From Bacteroidales bacterium UBA4345 (GTDB taxonomy: Bacteria > Bacteroidota > Bacteroidia > Bacteroidales > Paludibacteraceae): a stretch of DNA of 56,532 nt. The stretch covers positions 1 to 56,532 of the forward strand of contig DGTD01000007.1 in NCBI GenBank assembly GCA_002396385.1, given 5' to 3'. Positions 15,778 through 24,486 of the stretch are shown piece after piece (the first letter of the stretch is position 1; each line of letters opens with the position of its first letter). Both the position numbers and the translations under genes were made by a program. The notes below the pieces were generated by a model. It ran no database searches and had not been told where the DNA came from. It was given only the letters and a program-made list of their open reading frames with translations.

Positions 15778-16554
15778 ATGCTTGAAAACGACAAAGAACA
15801 ACTGATAGGTTCGATATTAGACGAACTAAAGGAACTGGAGATGCTGACCCAAGGTATGCAAGACCCACGCATGCTGCAGGAATTGGCAGTAAAAAAAGCC
15901 CGGAACCTGTTGGCCCACTACGAACAACTGAGGGTTGGAGACAACACCCAAGTGGAAATAGGAAGGCCGACGCAAACAGAAGTTGTTGCGGAAGACAAGT
16001 CCGCCAAGGCAATGGAATCATCCTTGAAAAAGGATGTCACCGAGGAAACTACGGAAACAAAGCCAAGCGGGCCAACACCAGAGAGACACGAGAAGGCCGA
16101 GACTTCCGATTCAGAGCCAGCAAAAGTTGAAGACGTAAAGCCTCAACCAAAGTCAAAAGGTACTACAAGCATGTGCCAGGAAACCCTATCAGAGAAAAAA
16201 GACGAGGGAGAGAAGGCACAAAAGCAGAAAGAAACAGTCGGTCACACAAACAACGACCGTTTCAAGACAGGCACAAGCACAAAACCGGCGACAAACATTG
16301 GCAACGCTGCAGTCAAGCGAGTTGACAGCATTTTTGTAAAGAGTTTGAAAAGCGCATTAAAGCTGAACGACCGAATCCGTTATTCGCGCGAGTTGTTCGG
16401 AGGAAGCACAGAACTACTAAACAGCACGATAGAGGAGCTTGACCAGAAACAGAACCTGGGAGAAGCCCTCGCATACATAAACGCCCAATTCAATTGGGAT
16501 AAAGACAACGAGGCTGTAGTAGAATTTCTCTCGCTACTTGAAAGAAGATTTTAA
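15778..16554 (+). CDS. Conserved Bacteroidales hypothetical protein with disordered middle
   Basis: The 258-residue protein has a short helical N-terminus (residues 1-45), a long Lys/Glu/Thr-rich low-complexity middle (about 50-170), and a compact C-terminal helical domain: VDSIFVKSLKSALKLNDRIR, YSRELFGGSTELLNSTIEEL, AYINAQFNWDKDNEAVVEFL, ending in LERRF. The C-terminal segment (LNDR-x-x-(Y/F)-x-RELFGG, ending LxxLxERRF) is one I associate with uncharacterised Bacteroidales proteins; no function is assigned. No signal peptide. Its TAA stop is separated by one base from the ATG of rsmI, so the two are co-translated. Confidence 0.75.
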   Translation: MLENDKEQLIGSILDELKELEMLTQGMQDPRMLQELAVKKARNLLAHYEQLRVGDNTQVEIGRPTQTEVVAEDKSAKAMESSLKKDVTEETTETKPSGPTPERHEKAETSDSEPAKVEDVKPQPKSKGTTSMCQETLSEKKDEGEKAQKQKETVGHTNNDRFKTGTSTKPATNIGNAAVKRVDSIFVKSLKSALKLNDRIRYSRELFGGSTELLNSTIEELDQKQNLGEALAYINAQFNWDKDNEAVVEFLSLLERRF

Positions 16555-16555
16555 G

Positions 16556-17272
16556 ATGGGCAAGCTATATATAGTACCAACCCCCGTAGGCAATTTGGAA
16601 GACATGACCTTCCGAGCCATAAGGGTGCTGAAAGAAGTGGACCTGATATTGGCGGAAGACACACGTACAAGCAGCGTTTTACTAAAACACTACGACATAC
16701 AGAAGCCATTAAGTTCGCACCACAAGTTCAACGAACACCAGACCGCCACTTCGGTAGCCCAGCAGATAAAGGCCGGGAAAACGATAGCACTGATTTCCGA
16801 TGCGGGCACGCCAGCCATATCGGACCCAGGCTATCTGCTCACAAAGGCCTGTGTAGAAGCAGGAGTAGAAGTAGAGTGCCTGCCAGGAGCGACAGCCTTT
16901 GTGCCCGCCTTGGTAGACAGCGGACTACCCAACAACAAGTTCTGCTTTGAAGGCTTCCTACCCCAGAAGAAAGGAAGACAGACCCGGATAAAGGAATTGG
17001 CGGAAGAAGAGCGAACAACCATCATCTACGAATCGCCGTTCAGAGTTGTAAAAACCCTGCAGCAGTTTATAGAAGTGATGGGCGAGAACCGCCAGATATC
17101 AGTTACGCGGGAAATTTCAAAAATACACGAAGAAACTGTTCGAGGCACTTTAGCCGAGGTAAAGAAACACTTTGAAGAGGTGGAACCAAAAGGCGAATTC
17201 GTAATGGTTTTGGGAGGAAAAGAGCCCGAAGACAAAAAGAAAAAAAAGTACAACGACAGTGACGACGAATAG
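16556..17272 (+). CDS. rsmI: 16S rRNA (cytidine(1402)-2'-O)-methyltransferase
   Basis: RsmI methylates the ribose of C1402 in 16S rRNA with SAM, tuning decoding at the P site. The 238-residue product opens with MGKLYIVPTPVGNLEDMTFR, the family hallmark. It continues with AEDTRTSSVLLKHY, the SAM-site segment ALISDAGTPAISDPG, CLPGATAFVPALVDSGLP and FEGFLPQKKGRQ. The frame is open six codons upstream (16538), but those overlap the previous gene and the ATG at 16556 matches the conserved N-terminus. The C-terminus ends in a Lys-rich acidic tail (EDKKKKKYNDSDDE). Confidence 0.94.
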   Translation: MGKLYIVPTPVGNLEDMTFRAIRVLKEVDLILAEDTRTSSVLLKHYDIQKPLSSHHKFNEHQTATSVAQQIKAGKTIALISDAGTPAISDPGYLLTKACVEAGVEVECLPGATAFVPALVDSGLPNNKFCFEGFLPQKKGRQTRIKELAEEERTTIIYESPFRVVKTLQQFIEVMGENRQISVTREISKIHEETVRGTLAEVKKHFEEVEPKGEFVMVLGGKEPEDKKKKKYNDSDDE

Positions 17273-17317
17273 AAAACAAACAGAATCAATTAACAAAAAC
17301 AATAAATAGACATCCAA

Positions 17318-18193
17318 ATGAAAAAGAATTTTTTATTGGTAGCAGCTATCGCATCAGTGATTGGCTTTGCTTCATGTAACGGAGACCAGATTGAGGCTCA
17401 ACAGAAACAGATTGACTCTCTGATTGGTGTAAACGATATGCTTCAAAAGCAGAATGCAAGCGACTTGGAAACTCTTGACCAAGTGTTCCAAAACTTTGCA
17501 GACATCAAGAAGGCACAGCTCGGTTTGAGCGAAGAGGCAAGTTCGACAGAAGGTGTAACTGAAGACCAGAAACAGAAGATTCAGGAAAACTTCAAGCTTA
17601 TTAACGACAAGTTCGCAGAAAACGCACAGAAACTTGACTCATTGCAGAACGTGCTGAACAGCACAAAAGGCAAGATCAGCGCTTTGAGAGGAACCATCGC
17701 AAAGTTGCAGAAGATGCAGGCACAGAGCCAGCAGGAAATTGCCACTTTGAAGAAGCAGCTCGAGGACAAAGACATCGAAATTGCAGAAATGAAGTCAGCA
17801 CACCAGTCACAAGTAGCAATGATGACTGCCAAAGCAGAAGCAGACAGCGCTGCCAACGCAGCTAAAATCGCTGCTCAAGACAAGGCTATGCACACTGTAA
17901 GCTACCTCATCGACACCGAGAAGAACTTGAAGGCAAAGGGCATCAAAGGTGCTGCCGGCCGTTTGAAGAAGGGTGAAGTAAAGGAAAGCATGTGCCAGAA
18001 AGTTGACTACCGTGAATTTGAAGGTAACGACGGCATCAACTTCAAGAAAGAGCCAACCCTCTTCTCTTACCACACTCCAGGTTCTTACTCAATCAAGAAG
18101 AACGCTGACAAGACCTGGACATTCACCATCACCAACCAGGCCGCATTCTGGAACACCAAGACTATGATTTTGGCTGGTGAGAGAATCAAGTAA
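17318..18193 (+). CDS. Coiled-coil lipoprotein (Cbp1-like), abundant by codon use
   Basis: The 291-residue product has a lipoprotein signal ending in FASC (Cys20). A long helical coiled-coil region (about 25-185) follows, rich in Gln, Lys and Glu. The compact C-terminal part is at about 190-291 (VSYLIDTEKNLKAKGIKGAA, EPTLFSYHTPGSYSIKKNAD, FTITNQAAFWNTKTMIL). It contains several D-S-(L/A) triplets (DSLIG, DSLQN, DSAAN), the kind used for O-glycosylation in Bacteroidota. The layout is that of proteins named Cbp1-family adhesins in Bacteroides, but I would not infer collagen binding here. Codon choice shifts to GCT, GGT and AAG compared with its neighbours, typical of abundant proteins. A strong terminator follows. 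Confidence 0.75.
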   Translation: MKKNFLLVAAIASVIGFASCNGDQIEAQQKQIDSLIGVNDMLQKQNASDLETLDQVFQNFADIKKAQLGLSEEASSTEGVTEDQKQKIQENFKLINDKFAENAQKLDSLQNVLNSTKGKISALRGTIAKLQKMQAQSQQEIATLKKQLEDKDIEIAEMKSAHQSQVAMMTAKAEADSAANAAKIAAQDKAMHTVSYLIDTEKNLKAKGIKGAAGRLKKGEVKESMCQKVDYREFEGNDGINFKKEPTLFSYHTPGSYSIKKNADKTWTFTITNQAAFWNTKTMILAGERIK

Positions 18194-18217
18194 GAATAAG
18201 TTTACCTTACAATAGAA

Positions 18218-18246
18218 AAGCTCTGCGGAAACGCAGGGCTTTTTTT
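18218..18246 (+). terminator. Terminator of the coiled-coil lipoprotein gene
   Basis: AAGCTCTGCG, loop GAAA, CGCAGGGCTT (18218-18241) form a ten-pair stem with one G-T pair, followed by TTTTT. Confidence 0.88.
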
Positions 18247-18401
18247 ATGAGAACCAGACAAAGCAACATCGGGAAACCGAGGTTCCAGTAATCCGCAACA
18301 GACTACAAACCAATCAAATAAAAAAGACTAGGGATAACACACGGAAGATGTGATTCGGCAACGGGAAAAAAGAAGCAAGCAGACATCCTTGAAAAGTTTA
18401 T

Positions 18402-18432
18402 TTGTTTGGAAACAAAATATCACGTAATTTTG
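18402..18432 (+). promoter_or_regulatory. Promoter of the exopolysaccharide operon, with palindrome at -33
   Basis: TTG (18402-18404), 20-base spacer, TAATTTTG (18425-18432): an exact Bacteroidota consensus promoter. The -33 triplet lies inside a perfect palindrome TTTGTTT-GG-AAACAAA (18401-18416), where a bound protein would block or recruit RNA polymerase. No flanking inverted repeats of the invertible-promoter kind are visible. The operon's first start codon follows 41 or 59 bases later. Confidence 0.75.
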
Positions 18433-18473
18433 CGAAAATTTTCATTTGAGTTATACACACACTCGTTATTAAC

Positions 18474-19319
18474 ATGTATCTATGCAATTTTATGTTTAAG
18501 AATAAAAGAAGTATTAACCAACTAATAAAGTCAACACTTTTGTGCTTACTGGGTGTATTAATGTTTTCGTGCAAAACGCCTAAAAACATCACCTATTTTC
18601 AAGATTCAAAAAACAACCAGACAATAGAAGACATATCGACAGGCACAATAACAGTAAAGCCAGGCGACAAGATAACAATTGTAGTATCGTCAAAAGATCC
18701 CCGCTTGTCAGAGATGTTCAACCTGCCCATCGCCGGGTACAGGGTTGGGCAGGCAAACCTGCCAGGAGTGATAAACAGCACACAACAAATAAGCTGCTAT
18801 TCTATTGACAACGAGGGATACATAGACTTTCCGGTATTAGGGAAAACACATGTAGCAGGTAAGAGCCGAACCGAAATTGCAGAATTGATAAAAGGCGACC
18901 TGATAAAAAACGAATATGTGAACGACCCTGTAGTAACAGTCGAATTCTCGAATCTGTACGTATCGGTATTGGGTGAAGTGAACCACCCTGGTCGTTTTTT
19001 CATAGAAAACGACCGAATCACCCTATTAGACGCACTCAGTATGGCAGGCGACTTAACGATTTATGGCCAACGTGAAAATGTAACAGTTATCCGCGAAGAA
19101 GCCGGCAAAAAGACAATCTATAAAATAGACCTGACAAAAACGAAGAAAATATACAGTTCTCCAGCCTATTATCTACAACAAAAAGACGTAATATACGTAA
19201 CACCCAACAATACCCGCGCCCGTCAGAGCACAGTTAACGGAAATAACGTAAGAAGCACATCGTTCTGGGTGTCATTAGCCTCGCTGGTAACCAGCGTTGC
19301 CGTACTAATTTACAAGTAA
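18474..19319 (+). CDS. Polysaccharide export outer-membrane lipoprotein (Wza-like)
   Basis: Forms the outer-membrane exit pore for the polysaccharide made by the following genes. The product (281 residues from 18474, 275 from the alternative ATG at 18492) has a lipobox LMFSC. The polysaccharide-export domain follows (TVKPGDKITIVVSSKDPRLS, YSIDNEGYIDFPVLGKTHVA), then an SLBB domain (VSVLGEVNHPGRFFIENDRI, LLDALSMAGDLTIYG). A C-terminal hydrophobic segment (FWVSLASLVTSVAVLIYK) is common in Bacteroidales Wza proteins. First gene of the operon, 18 bases before the Wzc gene. Confidence 0.9.
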   Translation: MYLCNFMFKNKRSINQLIKSTLLCLLGVLMFSCKTPKNITYFQDSKNNQTIEDISTGTITVKPGDKITIVVSSKDPRLSEMFNLPIAGYRVGQANLPGVINSTQQISCYSIDNEGYIDFPVLGKTHVAGKSRTEIAELIKGDLIKNEYVNDPVVTVEFSNLYVSVLGEVNHPGRFFIENDRITLLDALSMAGDLTIYGQRENVTVIREEAGKKTIYKIDLTKTKKIYSSPAYYLQQKDVIYVTPNNTRARQSTVNGNNVRSTSFWVSLASLVTSVAVLIYK

Positions 19320-19337
19320 TAACACATAGACATTAAT

Positions 19338-21704
19338 ATGGATACCCAATCTGAAAAAGAATCAAATTTGAAAGAATTTGATAAAGGAGGACTTCAATTG
19401 AAAGAATTCATAGCCATATGTATAAGTAAATGGAAATGGATAGCCACATTTACATTTCTATGCCTGTGTATAGGCATAACCTATCTGATAAGCAAGCAAC
19501 CCGTATATACCCGCCAAGCCCAGATATTGATCAAAGAAAACAGCAACGGCAAGACAAGTTTTGTGAACGATTTGGCAACCGTTTCAGACTTGGGCATGTT
19601 CAACAACGGAATAAACGTCAACAACGAGCTAACCTGCATTCAGAGTCCCGCACTGATTGCCGACGTAATCAAGCGTTTGAATTTAGATGTAGAATACTAT
19701 GTAAAGGAAAGGTTCGGCAAAAGCAACATCTATGGTTCGGTTTTACCCATCGAGATACATTTCAAAGGGATAGACGACAATGAGACGTGCTCGTTCAACC
19801 TATCAATAAAAGACGAGTCAACCTACTATGTATCTGAACTGAATATAGGGAAAACAGAGTATGCGAAGGTTTTGGAATGCAAGTTCAACACCAGCATCAG
19901 ACTTCCGAAAGGCATAGTTGTAGAAGTAACAAAGAATCCGGCCTATATAATTCCTACAGAAGAAGATACAGAAGAGCCGAAAAAGGAATACACCGAATTC
20001 CATATAGAAAAGCCCGCCTTCATAACAACAGTAGAATCGTATACAGACCGGCTGAAAACCAACCTAGTCAACAAACAAACCACAATATTCAATCTGACAT
20101 TTGACGACGTTTCGGCAGAACGCGCAGAAGTATTTCTAAACAAACTGATTGAAGTATACAACGAGAACTGGATAAAAGAGAAGAATGCAATTGCAACGAA
20201 CACCAGCGAGTTCATCAACGAACGCTTGAAACTTACCGAGCAAGACCTGGGGTCGGTAGACAACAGTATAAGCGCATATAAGAGTAAGAACCTGACCCCT
20301 GACCTGACAGAGGTGGCAAAGCTACATTTGGACAAAGCCAGCGTGGCAAACGACAAAGTGACCGAATTGAGCACCCAGCTAAATATGGCACTCTACATAC
20401 GCAACTGTGTTGCCAAAAACAAGAAGAGGACGCTGCTGCCATCGGTCGATGCGCTAAAAAACAGCATGATAGCGAACAGTATAGACCAATATAACACCAC
20501 TTTAATCCAACGCAACAGTCTGGCGGAAAACAGCAGTGCGAAAAACCCATTGGTAGTAGATTTAGACAAGCAACTCAACACCATGGAGAAAGGCATTATA
20601 GAAAGCATCAACAACCAGATCAGTTCGTTGAAGCAGCAGATTTCCGTGTTAAGGAACACAGAAGCGAAAAGCACAGCAAAAGTGGCAAACAGCCCTACCC
20701 TTGCAAAGCACCTGTTGTCGGTAGAACGCCAGCAGAAGGTAAAGGAGACGCTGTATCTGTACCTACTCCAGAAACGAGAGGAAAACGAATTGGCGCGAGC
20801 GTACAGCGTGTACAACTCAAGAGTTATAACTCCACCAACAGGAGGTTTGAAACCAACATCGCCCATCAAAAGAAATGTGATTTTGGTCTGCCTTATAATA
20901 GGAATACTATTACCAATAGGCATCATTTATCTGATAGAACTGTTTAACAACCAGATTCGAGGCAAGAAGGACCTTTCAATGGTAGACATACCATTAATCG
21001 GCGAAGTCCCACTGTTGAAGCACAAGAAGAAATCGAAAGAAATTGTGGTGGAAGCAGATTGCCGGGACAACATAAACGAGGCATTCCGCATTGTGCGCAC
21101 CAATATCGAGAAAGCAGTAGGAGGGCAAGACGGGAGCAAGGTGCTCGCTGTTACCAGCGCCAACATAGGCAGTGGGAAAACCTTTACAAGCGTAAACACA
21201 GCGAAATCGCTGTCTCTATTAGGATACAGAGTTGCAATGGTTGACATAGATTTAAGAAGAGCCAACCTGAGCAAGAAATTCAGCCAGGCGAAACAAGGAC
21301 TGAGTTCGTTCCTAAAGGGCGAAACCTCAAAAGTGCAAGACCTGATGGAACGCATCGAGAACGATTCCAATCTGCATTTATTGCCAGTAGGAGAGCTACC
21401 AAGCAACCCGAACGAGTTGTTGAGAGTTTCGAAACTGGAACAATTGTTAGCCCAACTTAGAGACAATTACGACTACATCATCCTCAACTGTCCGCCAGTA
21501 GAGATGATAGCAGATACCAGCATAATTGCCCCTTTAGCCGATTTGACTCTGTTTGTAGTGCGCGTCAGGATGTTCGACAAGAAAATGCTGCCATCTGTTC
21601 AGAATTTTTACGACACAAAAAAATACGGTTCAATGGTACTTCTACTAAATGCGACAGTGCGTCATCTAGAAAAGAAATCAGGGAACCAATATGTGTACGG
21701 TTAG
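19338..21704 (+). CDS. Polysaccharide co-polymerase / BY-kinase (Wzc-like)
   Basis: Inner-membrane tyrosine autokinase that controls chain length and couples polymerisation to export. The 788 residues show a first membrane segment near 31-53 (IATFTFLCLCIGITYLI), a Wzz periplasmic domain with long coiled coils, and a second membrane segment near 513-538 (VILVCLIIGILLPIGIIYLI). The cytoplasmic kinase has Walker A NIGSGKT (609-615) and Walker A' VDIDLRR (635-641); a Walker B-like YDYIILNCPP follows. The C-terminal Tyr cluster is sparse (QYVYG at the very end plus isolated tyrosines), so phosphorylation capacity may be reduced. Together with the upstream Wza-like protein it marks a Wzx/Wzy-type pathway. 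Confidence 0.92.
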   Translation: MDTQSEKESNLKEFDKGGLQLKEFIAICISKWKWIATFTFLCLCIGITYLISKQPVYTRQAQILIKENSNGKTSFVNDLATVSDLGMFNNGINVNNELTCIQSPALIADVIKRLNLDVEYYVKERFGKSNIYGSVLPIEIHFKGIDDNETCSFNLSIKDESTYYVSELNIGKTEYAKVLECKFNTSIRLPKGIVVEVTKNPAYIIPTEEDTEEPKKEYTEFHIEKPAFITTVESYTDRLKTNLVNKQTTIFNLTFDDVSAERAEVFLNKLIEVYNENWIKEKNAIATNTSEFINERLKLTEQDLGSVDNSISAYKSKNLTPDLTEVAKLHLDKASVANDKVTELSTQLNMALYIRNCVAKNKKRTLLPSVDALKNSMIANSIDQYNTTLIQRNSLAENSSAKNPLVVDLDKQLNTMEKGIIESINNQISSLKQQISVLRNTEAKSTAKVANSPTLAKHLLSVERQQKVKETLYLYLLQKREENELARAYSVYNSRVITPPTGGLKPTSPIKRNVILVCLIIGILLPIGIIYLIELFNNQIRGKKDLSMVDIPLIGEVPLLKHKKKSKEIVVEADCRDNINEAFRIVRTNIEKAVGGQDGSKVLAVTSANIGSGKTFTSVNTAKSLSLLGYRVAMVDIDLRRANLSKKFSQAKQGLSSFLKGETSKVQDLMERIENDSNLHLLPVGELPSNPNELLRVSKLEQLLAQLRDNYDYIILNCPPVEMIADTSIIAPLADLTLFVVRVRMFDKKMLPSVQNFYDTKKYGSMVLLLNATVRHLEKKSGNQYVYG

Positions 21705-21753
21705 ATTGACAAATCAGAAAAAGGGAATTTAAAAAGACAGATTAACAAACCAG

Positions 21754-23037
21754 ATGGAACAAGATTACTATAGCATATTCACATACATTGGACTATGGTT
21801 ACTAGCGTTTCTTGTATTGTCAAAGATCTGTAAATTTGGTTCAACGACAAATGTCATAGTCTCAACCTACACATTTTTCGCAGTGTTAGCCTACAGGTTG
21901 ATGGACAACCCCTTCTTCGAACCGAACTACCAGGGCTTGACAATAGCGCCATTTATCTACTTGTTCCTATTTGTCATAATATCAATAATCCCGGTAATAA
22001 AATATGATGCGACAAGACCCCAGACATTAATAAGTCCATCGTTTGAATCGATAAAATACTTTCTATACATCTATTTGATAGTAAGCATTGTAGTGCTTCC
22101 TCAAAGTTTCAGCAATGTACAGGAAGGATTAACCCGTTTAATGAGCGACAGTACGGCAGGAGCCGAAATGTATGCGGAAAGCCACGAAAGCGAAGCAGCC
22201 TACCATTCACCCATATTCGGAGCCTTTTCAGCATTCCACAACTGCTTTTTCGAGACATTCGTATTCCTGACCTTTTTGATGTACTGTTCATCACAGATAT
22301 CGAAATGGTACTTCATTATACTGTCCACCATCATCCTTTTCGAACTATTGGCACCGATAGCCTCAGGACTGAGAACAATGACCATAATGAAGGTATTCAC
22401 CATACTGGCAGCGGCAACCTTTTTCTATCCGTTCTGGGGAAAGAACATAAAACGTTTTTTTTATAAAATATGCTTTATAGTGCTAGGCATAACTCTAATC
22501 CCCTTCCTAGCCCTGACAGTTAGCCGTTTTGGAGAACGAGATGCCGGGACATCGGGCGAAGTGATCAGGTATGCCGGGCAAGCGCCCCTGAATTTCAACC
22601 TATACTGCTACGGGACCGAACTTACCAGGGAAGGCGACAGGACATGCAACCTGTTTAAACGCTGGTTAGGATACAGCAATGTACCTGAAGACGTGAACGA
22701 GACAAGAGAAGTACACGCAGCAATGGAAATAGGGGACGAAGTGTTTTCAACCCACGTAGGCGACTTTGTACTAGACTTTGGTGTCGTTACACCTTTTGTC
22801 GCCCTATTGATACTGACGCTGTTAATCATCTTCGCCACCCATACCGACAGAGAGAAGGTATACAGCCACCAGCTATTTCTGCTGTATCTTGTCACGTGCG
22901 TGACCCTGCAGGGCTCGATGTACTTATTTTATTACTCATTTAAAGAGAATTACGCCATAATAAGTTTCCTATTAGCATACATTTTCCTTATTATAGTTGA
23001 GAACACATCCAAAACAATTCAATTCACGCGTCATTAA
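21754..23037 (+). CDS. Oligosaccharide repeat-unit polymerase (Wzy-like)
   Basis: A 427-residue protein with about ten to eleven membrane segments and a large loop in the last third (about residues 255-335: SRFGERDAGTSGEVIRYAG through AAMEIGDEVFSTHVGDFVLD). This is the typical Wzy layout, in which Arg residues of the loop bind the growing chain. Wzy sequences diverge strongly, so the call relies on topology and on position between Wzc-like and Wzx-like genes. It would join lipid-linked repeat units on the periplasmic face of the inner membrane. Confidence 0.78.
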   Translation: MEQDYYSIFTYIGLWLLAFLVLSKICKFGSTTNVIVSTYTFFAVLAYRLMDNPFFEPNYQGLTIAPFIYLFLFVIISIIPVIKYDATRPQTLISPSFESIKYFLYIYLIVSIVVLPQSFSNVQEGLTRLMSDSTAGAEMYAESHESEAAYHSPIFGAFSAFHNCFFETFVFLTFLMYCSSQISKWYFIILSTIILFELLAPIASGLRTMTIMKVFTILAAATFFYPFWGKNIKRFFYKICFIVLGITLIPFLALTVSRFGERDAGTSGEVIRYAGQAPLNFNLYCYGTELTREGDRTCNLFKRWLGYSNVPEDVNETREVHAAMEIGDEVFSTHVGDFVLDFGVVTPFVALLILTLLIIFATHTDREKVYSHQLFLLYLVTCVTLQGSMYLFYYSFKENYAIISFLLAYIFLIIVENTSKTIQFTRH

Positions 23038-23046
23038 CCCTCAAAA

Positions 23047-24486
23047 ATGTCACCAAGCATAAAGAAAAACTTTCTATATAGTACATTACTGACAACTGCC
23101 AATTATATATTTCCACTATTGACATTCCCATACGTGACACGCATACTGGGAGTATCGAATTTGGGAATATGCGGATATGTTGACAGTATTGTAAACTATT
23201 TTATTTTGTTCTCGCTTCTAGGCGTTAATATCGTAGGAATTCGCACAGTAGCAGAAAAGAAAGGGTCGAGGCAAGACCTGACAGAGATATTCTCATCGTT
23301 ACTCACATTCAACCTGATAACGACCACCGTTATGACGGCGACACTAATAGCAGCAACCCTATTGCTACCCAAACTGGCAGCGTATAGGGAATACCTCTTT
23401 ATTGGTGTTTTTAAAATTATCAGCACTACCCTATTAGCAGAATGGTTTTACAAAGGCTTGGAAGAATTCAAATACATCACCATCCGCACAATGTTAGTGA
23501 AACTACTCTATGTGGTTGGGATATTCGTATTTGTCAGAACGAAAGATGACACAATCGTCTATTACACACTGACTATGCTAATGATAGCAGTGAATTCCGT
23601 ATTCAATATTGTACACACCAAAAACTATGCAGACTTTTCATTAAAAAGAGTAAGTTTTGCCCCATACTGGAAGCCCATGCTGGTATACGGGTTCTATTTC
23701 TTCATCACATCAATGTACACCTCATTCAACATCACCTATTTGGGATGGACCAGTACCGACGAAGAAGTAGGCTACTACACAACGGCGACCAAACTCTTCT
23801 TTATCATTATAGCCATATTTACCGCATTTACAGGAGTAATGATGCCGCGAATGACTAGCCTACTGGCAGAAGGGAAGTTTTCAGAATTTAAAGCCTATAT
23901 ATCGAAGTCGCAAAACCTCCTATTCACATTTGCAGTGCCCGTGGTGCTGTACATCATAATCTACGCCACCCAAATTGTGCTAATACTAGCAGGAGAAGGT
24001 TATGAAGGGGCCATACTACCCACTATGATAATAACACCACTGATTGTAGTGATAGGTTTGGAACAGATACTCATATTCCAAACCTTAAATCCAATGAAAA
24101 AAGACAAAGAGATCATCATCAATTCAACCTTGGGAGCTATAGTTGGCTTCGGGCTTAACATACTTTTGGTCAAAGAGTTTAAAAGTACAGGTTCAGCAAT
24201 TGCATGGCTAGCATCGGAACTCATCATCTTGATAAGTTCCCAGTATTGGGTAACAAAATACTATTCCATGAAATTTCCTTACAAGAAATTGCTAAACAGT
24301 ATCCTTTACAACATACCTTTACTAGCCATCCTGCTTCTGACAAGCCGAATGTCGGAGTGGGCAGCATGGCCAACAATCATAGCAACTGGGACAATTACAA
24401 TAATATACACATTATTACTACAATTTTATTTAAAGAATGAATTTGTAGTAGCATTATGGCAAAAAATCAGCAAGAAAAATGGATAA
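23047..24486 (+). CDS. Polysaccharide repeat-unit flippase (Wzx-like)
   Basis: A 479-residue protein with about twelve to fourteen membrane segments. It opens with the family-typical KNFLYSTLLTTANYIFPLLT and FPYVTRILGVSNLGICGY, the MOP/PST-type flippase start. It moves undecaprenyl-linked repeat units from the cytoplasmic to the periplasmic leaflet. It starts nine bases after the Wzy gene, and its end overlaps the next glycosyltransferase start by eight bases. Confidence 0.9.
   Translation: MSPSIKKNFLYSTLLTTANYIFPLLTFPYVTRILGVSNLGICGYVDSIVNYFILFSLLGVNIVGIRTVAEKKGSRQDLTEIFSSLLTFNLITTTVMTATLIAATLLLPKLAAYREYLFIGVFKIISTTLLAEWFYKGLEEFKYITIRTMLVKLLYVVGIFVFVRTKDDTIVYYTLTMLMIAVNSVFNIVHTKNYADFSLKRVSFAPYWKPMLVYGFYFFITSMYTSFNITYLGWTSTDEEVGYYTTATKLFFIIIAIFTAFTGVMMPRMTSLLAEGKFSEFKAYISKSQNLLFTFAVPVVLYIIIYATQIVLILAGEGYEGAILPTMIITPLIVVIGLEQILIFQTLNPMKKDKEIIINSTLGAIVGFGLNILLVKEFKSTGSAIAWLASELIILISSQYWVTKYYSMKFPYKKLLNSILYNIPLLAILLLTSRMSEWAAWPTIIATGTITIIYTLLLQFYLKNEFVVALWQKISKKNG

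Noticed and set aside
18402..18432. Invertible capsule promoter as in Bacteroides fragilis
   Set aside because: No pair of inverted repeats flanks the promoter within the intergenic region, and no invertase gene is present.
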